Shown here in pieces: positions 1 to 13,479 of a DNA stretch of 64,000 nucleotides. A program made the position numbers and the translations under genes. How positions within the stretch are numbered: the stretch's first letter is position 1; each line of letters opens with the position of its first letter. Origin of the DNA: Thunnus maccoyii (taxonomy: Eukaryota > Chordata > Actinopteri > Scombriformes > Scombridae). A model generated the notes under the pieces. The model saw only the letters and a program-made list of their open reading frames with translations, was not told where the DNA came from and made no database searches. The DNA is taken from contig NC_056550.1 of NCBI RefSeq assembly GCF_910596095.1, positions 8,943,501 through 9,007,500 of the forward strand, written 5' to 3'.

Positions 1-2280
1 ATGCCGTGCTCTATGCATCTTTACATGAACTGGAAATATTCTAGATTCTAGTGTCTTGTGCTTCATTTTATACACATTTGCCCAAAATTCATCCTGACAA
101 GCTTTACAGTTTTGGAAACTCTGAGATACTGATTAAGATTGTGTTGCGTTTGCTTGTTGCAACATGTGTTTGTAATGATGAAACCGCAGTTGAGTCCAGA
201 GTTGAGGAGGTTACAAAATGACCTAAACCAAGCCTGTTGACATGATGAGCCACGTATTGTTTAAGTTGTAAAACAATACGTGGTTTACAAATTCAAAAAG
301 GAGAACAAATCCTTGAAAGCAGCATAACTGGGTTTTTTGAGAACTATTCACTAATTACCAATCCAGCAAACACTATTCATTTGGAGTCATGTTTCTGGCC
401 ATGCAGCAAATTTTTGCCCCATATTTATTCTCTATCAACTCTGGAGAAATAATATTTGGCTCTTTATCTGCTAAATGCTCAACTATGTTCACCAGCTAGG
501 TGCTCACTGTCTGTTAGCTGTTTGCACGTAGTGTACAGTGAATTTATCAGAACCCCTGAAAACAGCTGCCTGCTGTGGCTGCATAGTAAAGTTGTGCAAA
601 GTAAAGTTCATAGAGTTGAGGAGAGTGGGTACTAATTCTCTGTTGGTCAAAAATAGTGATTATTGCAGCTTTAATGATTTATAAGCAGAACATATTTAAT
701 AGATAATATATAACACACTATAATGCAGTTATTAGCAGACATAAAGATATTTTCTAGGTATGTATTAATGTACAGTATTTGCCATCATTAATAACGTTTC
801 TTATGAAGGCATATTTTATATAATTGGAACTGTTTTACTTTACTGTCATTTATTACCTGTTAATACAGCAGCCTCCACACAGCAGGAGTTATACAGTAGT
901 TGTGGACAAATATATGAATAAACACTTATATCTGCTTAAAACTATATTATAGGGTGTTATAAACCATTTATTACCTGTTTATATACAGCTTATGAATGCT
1001 AAATAGGGGGACGTAAAGTAGTTTAGTTCACCAGTACATAATTGGTAGCATCAATACAAAGCCAGGTTGGTTGTTGGAAGAATTGTTAATGTAAACTGTA
1101 GGTCAACACTGGCAATTGATAATGTTTAAAATGAACAAAGTAAAAGAGATTCTGGTACCTCACACAAGAAATCTGATGCTGTTTGCAGCTATGTGCTGCT
1201 ACAAACAGATAATAAAGATAACTGTAAATGACAAGAAAAAAAAACATGATAAAAGTTTAAAGTATAGAATAAAACTAAACAGTAGCACCGTCTAATGATT
1301 CTATGACTGTACAGTCAGTGTTTAGTACAAAATGGGTTGTTAACTTTCTGTAAAATCACTATAACCAAATAAGATATTCATAACAATACTCAAAAACTCG
1401 TAAAATCACCCAATGCTGATAAGGGATCACTTGCAAAAACAAGCTGTATTTCCGTGCTGTCTGTTAATGCAGTTTAATTGCATGTCCATACAGCCTGACA
1501 TCCTGACACTGGCCAAGGATAAAGCTGTTCCATACTGCCAGGATCTATAGCTGATCTGGTGATGTTGGAGCTGATAAGGGACTATCTACAACAAACTACC
1601 TCTGGCCATCAAAGCTATCCTACTATTGTTCCCCCACGCACAGGAAGCAAGGTTTGTTGTGTTATTGTTGGATGAGGGAGAAAGAGTGAGGGAGCTGGAA
1701 TAAGGCGGCGTGTGTGTGCATGAGTGTGTGACGTACTATGTGTGTGTGTGAATGTATCATGTGTTGGTATGTGTGTATCTCTTTGTTGCGTGTGGGAGTA
1801 TGATTTACTGTATGTCTGTGTATTGATTTGATTATCATATGTGCACAGTGTAACCGTAGGTGTGTATATTGATAAGTGTGGTGTGTATTGTAGCCAGTGG
1901 AAGCCATCGGTTCTGTACCTGAGTCAGAACGGAAGAGGAGCTTAATCGGCCATGAAGCCATGCAGGAAAACACCTGGGAGCTGAGGGAGAACAAACAAAC
2001 CCAGAGGAGGGAAGAGGAAGAAGAGCGAGAGGAGAGGCAGGATGAGGAGGGGAATTAAACAGAGAAAGAGAGAGAGAGAGAGAGGTAGAGCAGCTGCTGT
2101 TGAAGCCATGTGGAGTCCAGGAAGAAGGCCGGGTAAGAGAGATTTCCGGTTATACGTCAGTGTAGCATCATTGTGATTGAGCTGCCTTACCGTAAGTCTG
2201 TTCATTGGTGACCAAAGTGGTTTCAAAACCCATCTTAGGAGTGTTGAGAATGACTAATTTCCAAGCTAGTTTCAAGTCTT
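1..2280. other. Intergenic, no gene seen
   Basis: AT-rich sequence with many short stop-rich frames. A TG-rich stretch at about 1700-1900 and a GA-rich stretch at about 2000-2090 are low-complexity. No exon or RNA gene can be supported. Confidence 0.7.
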
Positions 2281-2372
2281 GATGCTAAGCTAACTAAGTT
2301 AAGCGATAGATCTCAAATTTGTATGTTAAATATAAGGCTACAGCCAGCAGCTGGTTAGCTTAGCTTAGCATC
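2281..2372. repeat. Small inverted-ended teleost repeat
   Basis: Begins GATGCTAAGCTAAC and ends GTTAGCTTAGCTTAGCATC, imperfect inverted ends about 90 bp apart, with GGCTACAGCCAGCAGC inside. I recognise this as a short dispersed repeat common in teleosts. Confidence 0.6.
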
Positions 2373-5300
2373 AGAAGAGTGTCCAAGGCCACTATTTTCA
2401 AAGAGTGGAAGACCTCAGCTTTGTGTCTTAACGTGGGGGGTATACTCGAAAAGAACACAATACGACTTATTGTGTTGACCACGTCTGAAGGCAAAAGTAT
2501 TAATAACTGTTCTAAATTGATAAAACACAAAGTTTAGGTTAAAAGCTGGCGGTCATAGTGAGGGGTCAGACATTTAGGGTGGGGGCATACACTTTTCAGA
2601 CAGTCTTTCCTTGAAGGCATTCACTCACAAAAAGTGACAGAAGTTGTGTGAAGAATGGAAAAAGAGAGCTTGAGAAAGAAGTTCAAACCCTGCATCAAAC
2701 AATTACAGAAATTGTCAGATGCAGAATTGTCTGATGTCGTAAAGGTGTGAGGGAAGAGGGTTTCAGATGCTGTTTTACTGTCTGACAAGCACTTCGGTTG
2801 AGGCATACTGATGCCTTTATGGCCTGAAAGCCCAGGGGTTAAGATGCCAACCATGAACTGCAACATCCCTGACAGCCTTCCTCTCTTGTTTCCTGTCAGC
2901 TCTCTACTATCTACTATCTAATAAAGGTATAAAATGCCCCCTCCCCAAAATGATTTGAAAACACAGGGTGACATCCAGTGTCACTGTGTGGCTCAAGATG
3001 AAAAAAAAAAAGGAACGTGGATTTATTGATTGTTATTTACTTTGTTACAAAGAAAACACAGTCAGGCACAGAGTGGCCCTTACCAAGAAACAAGGCCTTG
3101 CACACATAAAGTCTGGTCTGTTGTAGTTGTCCAGACATCACATCCTTGACACAGTTCCCTGGCTGCCATGCAGCTGAACTGGGCCACTCCAAAGTTTCTT
3201 CCCACTCTGTCTCTGCAGATGGCATTGTTTTCAGACACAATTTTCATTGTATCTGGAGTAGGAGGGGATGGAAATCACTGCTACAGCAGACGCCAAGCCG
3301 TTTTGTACTCAACGACCCTCATCAGCAGTCGAGAGTCAGTGGCAGTTCTTCTTGCCTATACCTCCCTCTCGCAACCCCCCCTCATCGCCCCCGCCCCTGT
3401 CTTCTGGGAGGTAAAGCCTGGATTTCCCCGTTTCCACTCTCCCTACCTCTTTAACAACTAACGCCTGGCTCTCACCCTCTCATTTAGCACCACTCCTCTC
3501 ATTTCCTCCCCTCCCCTGTTAAACCATTATGTCCTTTTATTCAACAAGCTTCCTCCTCCCCCTTCCCTCCGTACCTACCTGTGCCCTGATCACTGAACCT
3601 GTCCCCATATATTGGATACTTACAACAGCCTATTTTCCCTTTGTTTTTCATTGCACCAGTTAGTTCTGACTGAAATCTCATCATCAAAATCTCACTACTG
3701 TCCTGGTCCTGTGAAAAAATGACAGCTTTAGCTTTACAATTGTGGTCTAAGTAACATTTTCATATATAAATGTGTAATGTGAGAGGATGTCTTCCTTTCT
3801 CTCTGTCTCTTTGCTTGCCTTGAGTACCCGTTTTTCTATGATCACCACCTCGATAGAAAGTGCCAACTTTGTTTGCTCTTTTCTTTCTCTTCTCTCCCCT
3901 GCCGTCCGCAAATCCATCTGATAAGTAATTACCTCCATAATGTAATAAGCAGGTACGGCAGAGATATTTAAGGCATTTTCGGATGCAGTTTGGTATTTGC
4001 TCCGTGTTCCCTCTGCACAACGTCGGTGCTGTCTGAACCTGTCTGATTGTTCACTTTGATTACAGGGTCTTCGGCTCAACCGACGTATTAAAACTTCCTA
4101 CTAAGCATGTGTGAGATACTGTACAGAAGGACAAAGTGTAGAGTCTGTGTGTGTGTGTGTGTGTGGAACAGATGCACTGACGGTTGAGTGTCTGTATGTG
4201 TGTGTGTGTCTGTGCATGTACAGTATGTGGGTGTGTACTGTATGAGTACACATGCATGTTTGTGCAGTACATTATACAGTATGTGTGGCTGTGAATGCAG
4301 GTGTGCACACTCTCTCTGTATAAAAGCCTTCCAAGAATCTGTGTGGAGGACTTGACATCTGTGTAATTTATGGCACTCTAAGGATTTTCAAAGTTTGGTG
4401 AGCAGCTGCATGGCAAAGCAACAAAGACAAACGCTACCAAATTACAAAGGTGTCAAACCAGGGTGTGTCACATTAATTTCCCCCTTACCTGGCATATATG
4501 TCTTTTTCAGTGGATTTTTAGGGTCTTCATTCTCCACTTAATGGACCTAACACAGAGTCATAATGGCACACTAAGGTGCTTGTAGGTGATAGTTACTGAA
4601 AAAGAACATTACTCCCTGACCCTCCTGCTGAATTAATACTGACTTATTGTGTGACTATAAGTGTCAAGATGGGTGTCAAATTGACTGTATGATCTTGAAT
4701 AGCTAATGTCATAGCAGATATATTGTTGCATCTGTTTTTTGTTTTTTTTACTTAATACTTTTGCTCTGTTGATCCCTGGACTTATTGTTTATTCAATACA
4801 ACATTGCTTTGGTCTTCATTTGCGTATATAGGTACAAACCTCTTTTGGGTTTTGTTTGGCTTCGTAGCTTTATTTCCACACTTCACAACACGTCACATTC
4901 AGGTTTTCGCGCACACGCACTTTCACATTACTAATGCAAGTGACTAACACATCTCACTAGTTAATTTCCTTAGATTAGTCTATTTCCTTTATCAAAATAA
5001 AACTTTAATTGTGCTGGCATTTGCGTGCCAATTTCCCATTTTTGTCACGGCCCCATGGGCCAGGTTATGACCACTAAGTCAACTATTTCAGATTTGTCAT
5101 TTCAGAAAGTCAGAGAACAATGTCATGTCCTCTGTACCAGGATGTCAACATGTGTAATGTACAGACAGGATAGCTGACAGCTGCGTTTAGAAAAGTGGAC
5201 TCATCACCAGATCACTGCTTGATAGGATCCTAAATTAGAGGGAAGTAAATGGAAATGTACATTAAAAGATTGTGTGGACTGATTTATAAGGACAGGTACA

Positions 5301-7439
5301 ATAAATAAAGTCACACACACATTCAGCATACATACATCCTGATTTCTGAGAGGAATACCAGATGACGGACCATGACACACTCAGCACAAAGTCATCAGGA
5401 AGCAACCTTGTAAACAGGAATGACTGGGAGGAGGCTCAGCCACTTTGCAGTAAAAACGGAGAGAGAGACAGAGTTCATGTATTCATTTTTAGATTGACCG
5501 TTACAAATACACCTGTAATCCTGTTCCCCCTCCTCCCCTTCTGATTCAACTTCCCTTCCTATTTCTGTTATGTGAAGAATCTCGGGAGCCCTCTTGTCTG
5601 TCTCACATGCTTGACTCTCTCATCTTCTCTCTTTAAACTGTCGTTGCTCTGTGAGACTGACATGTTGACCCAGCTGTGTAGCGTAGAATACACCATGTTT
5701 TTTCCATTTTGATGCAAAATTCAATTAAATACCGTATAATAAATAATGAACTAAACTCAGATTAGATACAAATCACTAAATACAGATACACTATGATGAT
5801 TAAGTAAAATTAAATAACATACAATACATTTCAGTTCTCTTTTTTGACTAGATATCTTTATTTTCTTGTGTACCAGGTGTCTGTACCTATGGGATGGAAC
5901 TCAATCAAAATGCATTATGTCTGTCCTTGAGGCCAAACAAATGTGTTGAATGCATTTCCCTCCTCATGAAATATTTGTGAAGCTGATTTTTATTATATTT
6001 GAAAATAATACATTGTTTACATCCATGTTTGCTTGTTAGCCTTTACCTTTGGGCAAGGCCCTTAACCCCAACTGCAGTGGAGCTGCTCAGTGGCTGGCAG
6101 ATTAGACTGTGGAGCAGAGAATGTGTGTAACTGTGTGAATATGATCAGGGTGTTCCGGCCAAAGAGGCATCCTCTCAGTGAAATTTCCCTGAAAAAAGAA
6201 AGGTATAAAAAACTCAAAAAACTGCATTACCCATGAGCCTTGGTTGCTGTAGCTATGGGAATGGAGTCAGTCAGAGTGGTAGTGAAATCAAAATGCTTCT
6301 TAGTTGATAAAACACTGTGCTACAATGTCCAAACTCACGCAACAGTGACCCAGAAATGATAAGTGTACTGATTTATGCTGTAGATTGTAAAATCCATTAA
6401 AAAAAATCAATGGTTTAATCTTTGGCTTCTGCCCTTCGTTACTGGTGCACATGACAGAATTTTAAGCTCAGTGATTGGATGTTTTTTTTTGCCAAAATGT
6501 ACTCTTGTTGTATTCATTACTATAATAATACTTCTTCCCCAAAATTTTTATGTACAGCAACTTGTACCTTTGACTTTTTATCAAAGAACCACATATTTTC
6601 AAACGCAGTTGTTAATCGTTGGGACCGATGATTTAACTGAGAGACTTTGATGCCGATCCAAGTTGTAGAAGTGGTCATGAACTGTGAATCATGTTATATT
6701 GCCTATGAGAAAAATTAAGTCAAAATTTAAGTAACTTCAGATTTTAACGCATTGATAAGTATCTTAAGTATGTAAATATAGTCACATGAGCTAGCTAGTA
6801 GCTAGCTAACATGTTTGAGAACAAATGCTCAGACTTGTTTACACTTGAATGATATTGTAAATCCTACTCCAGTATTCATTACTATAATACTTGATTTTTT
6901 TATGAGAGTAGAGGTTGTCAGAGTGAGAATAAATGAGAGAGTGAGTCCAGCTTATAAAAAAGAGAGATAATTCATTAGTGCCCTTTGCACAGCGATACTA
7001 ATTATACAGCAGTTTACAGTATACAAGGCCTACATAGTATTCATTAGAATAGTTTCAGTACAGTAGAGAGCAGGGAAGTCCCTGTGAACCAGGATAGGGA
7101 GGGGAGGATGGCAGAGGAATGCTACTGTGTACAGCCTCTTAGAGCTGAACAAAACCAGGCATTCCTCACGGAGGTGTTTATACTCTGCAGCGTGGTGTGG
7201 TCCATCCTCACTGGATCTGTTAGTGTCTTCAAAATGTCATTGTCAGCAGCATGCTCATCCCACAGACATAATAGCCTGCAAATTTGGAAACAACTATTCA
7301 CACATAGTGAATTGTTTTTTGGGCCAGTTTGTGAAGAAATACATTTGAAGCAGATATAGAAGACAAGATACAAGATAACAATCGCAAGTTGTCTATCTAT
7401 CTTTTCTACATCCATTTTTAGCCATGCTAGCGGCATGGC
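2373..7439. other. Intergenic, mostly no recognisable feature
   Basis: No gene can be supported. About 4140-4320 is TG-rich microsatellite-like sequence. At about 6030-6160 the segment around GGGCAAGGCCCTTAACCCCA resembles a fragment of a common fish dispersed repeat. The remaining open frames are short and without homology that I can see. Confidence 0.65.
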
Positions 7440-8040
7440 TAGGGATGGCAATGTCAGTCTACGCTATCTGTTTGGTGGATTGCCATGAAATTTTGTACAG
7501 ACATGGATGGTCCCATGAGGATGAATCTCTCAGACTTTGGTGGTTCCCCTAACTTTTCATCTAGTGTCATCATCAGGTCAAAATTAAAATTACTTACTCC
7601 AAATACTTGCAAAATGAGTCACATTCCCATCAAACTGTACTTTGAGTTTAGTGCTAATTATCAAATGTTAGCAGGCTAACATGCTGAACTCAGAAGGTGA
7701 ACATAATAATAATAACTTTATTTATATAGTACCTTTCAAAAACAAAGTTACAAAGTGCTTTACAATAAAGACAGATAATGCAAGTAAATAAGATCCAAAA
7801 CAAAGATATAGAGAAAATACAATAAATTAAATAGTACAACAATTACCATCAGTTAAGAAAAAGCCATACGATAAAAGTGAGTCTTAAGAAGAGATTTAAA
7901 AGATGACACTGAATTTGCCTGCCATTGTTAGCATTGTCAGTGTGAGCATGTTACAGTAGCAGGCTGACATTAGGATTTAGCTCAAGGCACCACTGTGCTA
8001 TATACAGTCTCACAAAGCTGCTAGCATGGCCTGTAAAATT
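7440..8040. repeat. Teleost dispersed repeat interrupted by another repeat
   Basis: Outer copy: GATTGCCATGAAATTTTGTACAGACAT, then ATCAGGTCAAAATT, AGTGCTAATTA and the GCTAACATGCTGAACT segment up to about 7700. It resumes at about 7925 with TGTTAGCATTGTCAGTGTGAGCATG and ends with CACAAAGCTGCTAGCATGG. The same family occurs at 61960-62590. The interruption (about 7700-7924) is a separate repeat. Confidence 0.75.
7700..7924. mobile_element. Inserted teleost repeat (AACTTTATTTATATAG type)
   Basis: The segment contains ATAATAATAACTTTATTTAT, then ACAAAGTTACAAAGTGCTTTACA and AAAAGTGAGTCTTAAGAAG. This motif order is shared by one of the most frequent dispersed elements in fish genomes. It splits the older repeat around it. 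Exact ends are uncertain by about 10 bp. Confidence 0.65.
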
Positions 8041-10204
8041 TAAGACCAATGTTTGCCACTGGGGGGAAGAAATATAATACCAATTGTTTAAAAAAAATCC
8101 TGACATAAAGCATTCTTTGCACAGGTGATGTGCCAACAATAAAAATAATAGTGTGGGCTTTCATGAATGTGCAATGCAGGATTCAGGTTCCTTTTCCACA
8201 ATAACCACAATATCTTTTCCCTTATATTACATAACCGGTAAGACTTGGCTATTTTCTTTGAACTGTAAAACCAAAAAACATCTCCTGACTAATGCTAAAT
8301 CTTTGGCTAAATTGTCACATTGATACTGTATCAGTTTTGTTATAAGAGGCACTGACCCTGCACTGACAAGCTTAGTGGTCTAATACAGGACTGTGATATA
8401 TGTGATAAGATACTTTTCCATATGCGTGTATATGGCAGAATGAGTTGCAGAAGTTTAGATGTTCCCTTTGCACTTGACACAAGCTATGTTTACTGTACCA
8501 CTTAGAACACAATGGTACAGTTATGTGGGGTCACATGTCTGACGATAAACTCAAACTAGTGCACAAAGAGTACAGACTGGCATTAGAGGAGAGGATGTGA
8601 AATAAAAGAGTCCATATCAGCTGTGAGAGTGATACGCCTGTAAATTAGCCTCACTTGCAACAGCAGGGCTAGAAACATCAGAGGGACTGTTGTTGGCACC
8701 GGTCCAGAAGCACTCTGAGTGTTTGAAGGGAGAGAAACCGACTGATTGTGTTTTCTCCTCAACATAATGTAGGTGAGCTCTTTCTCTTCTCTCAGACATG
8801 TAGTGCAATATCTTTCTACCCCTATTCTTTCATCAGCTTTTTCTCTTGGTTTCAATCTACTCTGTCGCTTTGCGTAATTCAATGTGTCTCTCTGTCTTTC
8901 CTTTTCTATATCTTCCTCTCTCTCTCTGTCCATGTTTCAATAGAGCGCATTCCAACAATTCTTCACTGTCAGTCTCTCGCTCTCTCATTCAGACTCATTC
9001 GTTAGCTGCTGTTGACAGATCCTTGCTGAGACATGAAGACTTTGTGCTGCCATGACTCTGTCAAACAGGTCGCAGCCACACTGAGCTCATTCCTCTTGGG
9101 TTAGAGGCACAATAACGAAAGAGCATATTATTGTATAATCATGTTAATTTAGAGTCAATTACAAGAGTCTCACATCTAAGCTGCATTATTAGGATTTTAT
9201 GATTGGATGTAACTATAAAAAGAGAGCTAATTGGATGAATAAGGCCAGAAGGAGTGCATGTTGCATAGTTATTTCTGTGTGTTTTCTGAATATGAATAAA
9301 TCAACTACCGGTCTCTGCACCTTAATTCACCCCTGTTTTGTCTTTTGATCTGATGCAGCCACATTCCTCCTTCGGGGATTGGGAAACCTGAGAGCCGGGG
9401 TGAGTGGTCATACTCGAGGCTCGAGGGGCCAACTAATGACTTCCCATTAGTCCATTTGGTCTACATGATCCTCTATTATCTCAGAGACACGCGCTGGAGA
9501 GAGTCTATCCCCACGACTAATCGAGGGTCAATTGTCTCCCCTCTTGACTCCCATTAAGCTTCCATGCATGTGACAGCGGCAAAAAAGTGCACCTATACAC
9601 ACAAACAGACACATGCAGGCTCCAGCACACACGTGCACATACACAAACCCAGAGTCCTTTGTGCAACACAAATACAGTAGATTCATGTTTTTCATCTAGA
9701 AAAGCTGTCCGTGGGGGGGACTCAACTATGCGATGACTGCGTCAAATTAACCACTGAAGCTTTTCAGCCGACGACGGAAAAACGCATGAAATCAAATGCC
9801 ATCATTGTTCAATTGAAGATTAGTTCAGGGTGCCGCGACCTTCTCCGGATCTTCTGAAAAGCTCTTAAATATTTGAGCGAGTGCTGTCATTTCTCACTCA
9901 GTTGTTAAGCATAGAAGGCCCTCTGTCCTCCGCTCATGGTGGAAATGGTTGTCAGCTTGGGACAGTGTATGTGTGTGTGTGTGTGAATGAGCCAATATGT
10001 GAAGGGGTGTGATTTGTTACACACAACAAGCCTTTCGTGTGCGCTTTCATTGAGTCTGTTTGTCTCTGTGTGAACATTTGTGTGTGTGTGCGCACATGCA
10101 AGAGTGCATTTTGCAATCATGTACTGTATGAAAATGTAATTTTCTTAAAAATCATTATACAGTTACTGTTGTTGTTGTTGTTGTGTGTGTCTGTGTGTAT
10201 ACAT
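8041..10204. other. Intergenic, no gene seen
   Basis: Contains pyrimidine-rich stretches (about 8850-8990) and TG/CA-rich stretches (about 9590-9660, 9965-10100), otherwise ordinary AT-rich DNA. The short frames here look like by-products of low complexity. Confidence 0.65.
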
Positions 10205-10990
10205 TAGTGATGTGCAGAGAGCCCAGTATCTCTATTTGTATCTGTATTTGCTGAGGCAGCAAAATTGTTTGTATTTGTATTTGAATAAAAGTGGAGAGAG
10301 GCTTAAAAATCCTGTTTTTGTTTGCATTATGCTTTTAATTTTAGAAAATTAAAGTGTTACAATAAGTGTTCATGAATAAACTACCTTATGAAGGAGGTCC
10401 CCACACCAGGTCTTGACCTGGAGTCTTCCAGCTCACAGACGACTGCGCTGACTACTGACCTAAAACTTTACTCATCGCCTCATTGCAGACAGACCTTTAC
10501 CTTTTTACACACCAATAACACAGAGACAGAACACCATGTAATGTGTAGTGAAGAACTTCGAAGGTGATTATTACTTTGCACTTTTCATTTATTGCCTAAT
10601 TTTTACAACCTAACTTTGTGGAAAGGAGAAGGGGAACAACAGGTTATGGAGAGTCCCTTGGGAGCACTTTGTGTGTGTCAGTAGTTCAGCTTTATCTCTG
10701 GGGAACACCCTCAACTCCAGGACTGATGTCCAAATTAGGAAATGTGCGTCATGTAGCAGGTGGATGTGACTCCCCTTGTTGAGACTTGCTGATAGATGTA
10801 ACAGCGGAGCAGAGGAGAGAGACTGAGATAGTGATGTAACCAACTTGTGCGCTGGTATTTAACATGTTTTTTTTTTCTTTCTGAAAACAAATGCTTTTTA
10901 AAATATTTGTACTAAACAAATATTTGTTAAAAAAAAACCCCACTATTTGTGCTTTGCCGAATAACATAATTGTATTCGGGCACACCCCTA
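10205..10990. mobile_element. hAT-type non-autonomous DNA transposon with perfect 8-bp target duplication
   Basis: The left end TAGTGATGTGC and the right end, read inward, TAGGGGTGTGC are imperfect terminal inverted repeats. The 8 bases outside each end are identical, GTATACAT at 10197-10204 and at 10991-10998, as expected for hAT insertion. The 786-bp interior has no transposase frame. It contains CTGTATTTG/TTTGTATTTG repeats and a homopolymer-rich right part. Confidence 0.85.
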
Positions 10991-11023
10991 GTATACATAT
11001 ACCAGGATGAAATGTGTGTTTTT

Positions 11024-11024
<1 letters not shown>

Positions 11025-11073
<49 letters not shown>
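11025..11073 (+). repeat. (CA)n microsatellite
   Basis: About 24 uninterrupted CA units. Confidence 0.95.
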
Positions 11074-11075
<2 letters not shown>

Positions 11076-11198
11076 TTGAACTTTAGCTATGGGTGCACAG
11101 ACAGTATTCTTCTTATTAAGTTGTCACCTGTGTATATAATGATGGATGGCCTTCTTTCTGTGGGATTGTGGTAAGATGTTACAGTCACAGGTGTGACT

Positions 11199-11199
<1 letters not shown>

Positions 11200-11249
<50 letters not shown>
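11200..11249 (+). repeat. (GT)n microsatellite
   Basis: About 25 GT/TG units, uninterrupted. Confidence 0.95.
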
Positions 11250-11254
<5 letters not shown>

Positions 11255-12533
11255 GTGAGAAAGTCTGCTATAGTTTGATATGAATGCAGGTCCTGGTGGG
11301 AAAATCCCTACCTCTAGTCAAGAACCTGCTCCCCCCCTCCTCATCCTCCTCTTCCTTCTCCTCCTCCTTTTCCCCTTTCTCCTTGGAAACTAAACACACC
11401 ACACACTCACACATGTTTTGGGAGCCACAACCTGAGCATAAAATAAAATATGTTTTGACTTGTATAAAATTGGCAACACTTTCAGAGTAGGAAAGAGGAA
11501 AAAACATACTCACATTTATTTACTTGTTGTCTTTTCTTGAATCATGCACCATTCAAGACATTTTACTTGTCCCAGTCATATCTACAGACTTATTCATTCC
11601 CTTTGAAAAAACTATATGCAGTATAATTTAAAAATATTTACAAGTAAGAGTATCAAAGATGAGACGTACTTAAATTACTTTAAAGTTGTTAAAGAAATGG
11701 CATCACATGTAACTTTTTTTTTTTAACATTTATACACAAAAAGGTTTGACATGCAATTTGTGTTGCATTGCACTGGTATCTTAAGTCACAATTGTTACCC
11801 CGTGCTGCCAGTGGCCTTGGCCAAACGTGTGAATATGAAATGCAGTGTAAATATAGCTCCATAGCTCATGCTGTTTCCTCCATTGGCTCTTGTTAGAAAA
11901 ACAATGGCATCCTATTATTCAGTGAGCCGTGACTGAACTGGAAGAAAAAGCTTTACTACATGCAGTGGTTAAGAAACTGCAAGCATCTATTATAAAATGT
12001 CTTCATTCAGAAACTATGGAAGAACTGAGAGGAGTTTTGTTATTTTATGAACTTCATCTTTCAGATGTATTCTCCATGGTTTAAACTTTCATTCTCTTTT
12101 GCGCCTGTCACGTATTATTCTAAGTAATATAAAGTCCACAAGGTTGGCTGGCTGATATACTATTTTTGGGCCTGGGTCGGCTGAGTTTCGACATTGCAGT
12201 GTCACCGTCGGCCATTGTTCAAAAATGTTCCCTAAACATGAGTGACCGTCAAAGGTCAGGACTCTGAAAATAACTCCTGTGATATTTAGAAACATCTTTT
12301 CTTTCCTGATAGCCTAGCTAGCAGTGATGCTGAGGTAATAAGAGGAGTCAGTTGGCATGGCAACTATCCCTGTGACCTCTCCAGCAATAGTAGGTGCATA
12401 AAGGCCTGTTATGCAATAGGATGAATTTAGGGTTATGGGTTATTCATAAGTGTTGACATTGCTTTAAGCATCTTTTGTTTAACATAAACTCCTTGAATGA
12501 AAGTGAATGTGAGAACATAGCCTGACTTCGGTC

Positions 12534-13122
12534 TTAACCCTCACGTACTGTTCGGGTCACTTTGACCCATTTTGACATTTAAAAAGATAAAAACACCCTA
12601 AATGACATTCTTCAAGCCTGAAATTTTATAACTTTTCCTAAAGAGGCCCAGAATATACAAAAATGGAAATATTTCAAAATGTATTCTTCTGCAACTGGTG
12701 TACATTTTTGCACATAGAGGGTGTTCTGGATCAGTGTTGATTGATGGTTTTAATGGTTATAATGAAACCTACCATTCAAATGCTGCCATATCCCTCACTT
12801 TCAGTAAATTAATAGAATAAATATGGCTGATGTTCTCTTGTTTTAGATAACATGAAATCATAATATAGTGTGATTGTAAATGTATTTTCTCTAAATGAAT
12901 AGTGTCAAACCTAGAGAAATCGCTTCATCTGTTCTCTTAAACATTAATGAAGGATTAATGACCTATTTATTAATGACTGATAAGATATTTATGGATGTAA
13001 AATACATTTGTGGTTCAAAATTTGGTATAGGGAGTAATTATAAAGGGACACTTAAGCCAGGTCAAAAATGACCTGCTCCATACTGTGAAGGGTCAGAATA
13101 TGAACAGTATGTAAAGGTTGAA
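12534..13122. mobile_element. piggyBac-like non-autonomous element
   Basis: The left end is TTAA-CCCTCACGTACTGTTC. The right end read inward is TTCAA-CCTTTACATACTGTTC, so the termini are inverted, and the left one carries the TTAA target typical of piggyBac. Just inside are GGGTCACTTTGACCC on the left and AGGTCAAAAATGACCTG on the right. No transposase frame is present in the 589 bp. Confidence 0.65.
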
Positions 13123-13479
13123 AAGTCACTGCTCATAAATGTTATTCTTTTTGAGACATTTACTGGGAGTTGGCAACTGTTGATTACAGGATGATTCTAA
13201 TTATTTGTCCATCAGAAACCAAATGTGGACACCTGTTCAAAACTTTAAAATGAAAGTGTAAAATGGGTGTGTACCTGTGTGCACTCATAACTAACACCAG
13301 GTTGATTTTTTAAAAAACAAAAACAAAGTTAATAATACTGATGACTTTGCTGCGTGTTGCAAACTAGATCATGCAGCAAAAACAAAATTCAGATCAACAG
13401 AAAAACCCACAAGACTTGGCACAGCCTCAGGAATATCTGCATAAATGGTTCTCGACAGAGGAAATATTGCTCAGACTGG
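13123..13479. other. Upstream flank of pdgfb, nothing recognised
   Basis: AT-rich sequence leading into the GC-richer leader. Open frames at 13371-13645 cross this boundary but show no recognisable domain and lack supporting splice structure. Confidence 0.55.

Larger units (their letters stand above)
10991..12533. other. Intergenic with (CA)n and (GT)n microsatellites
   Basis: A (CA)n array lies at about 11025-11073 and a (GT)n array at about 11200-11249, only about 125 bp apart. A CCT/TCC-rich stretch is at about 11330-11375. No gene is seen. Confidence 0.8.

Noticed and set aside
11750..11800. miR-33-like GTTGCATTGCA segment
   Set aside because: Only a short match, and I could not find a paired arm that forms the expected hairpin.
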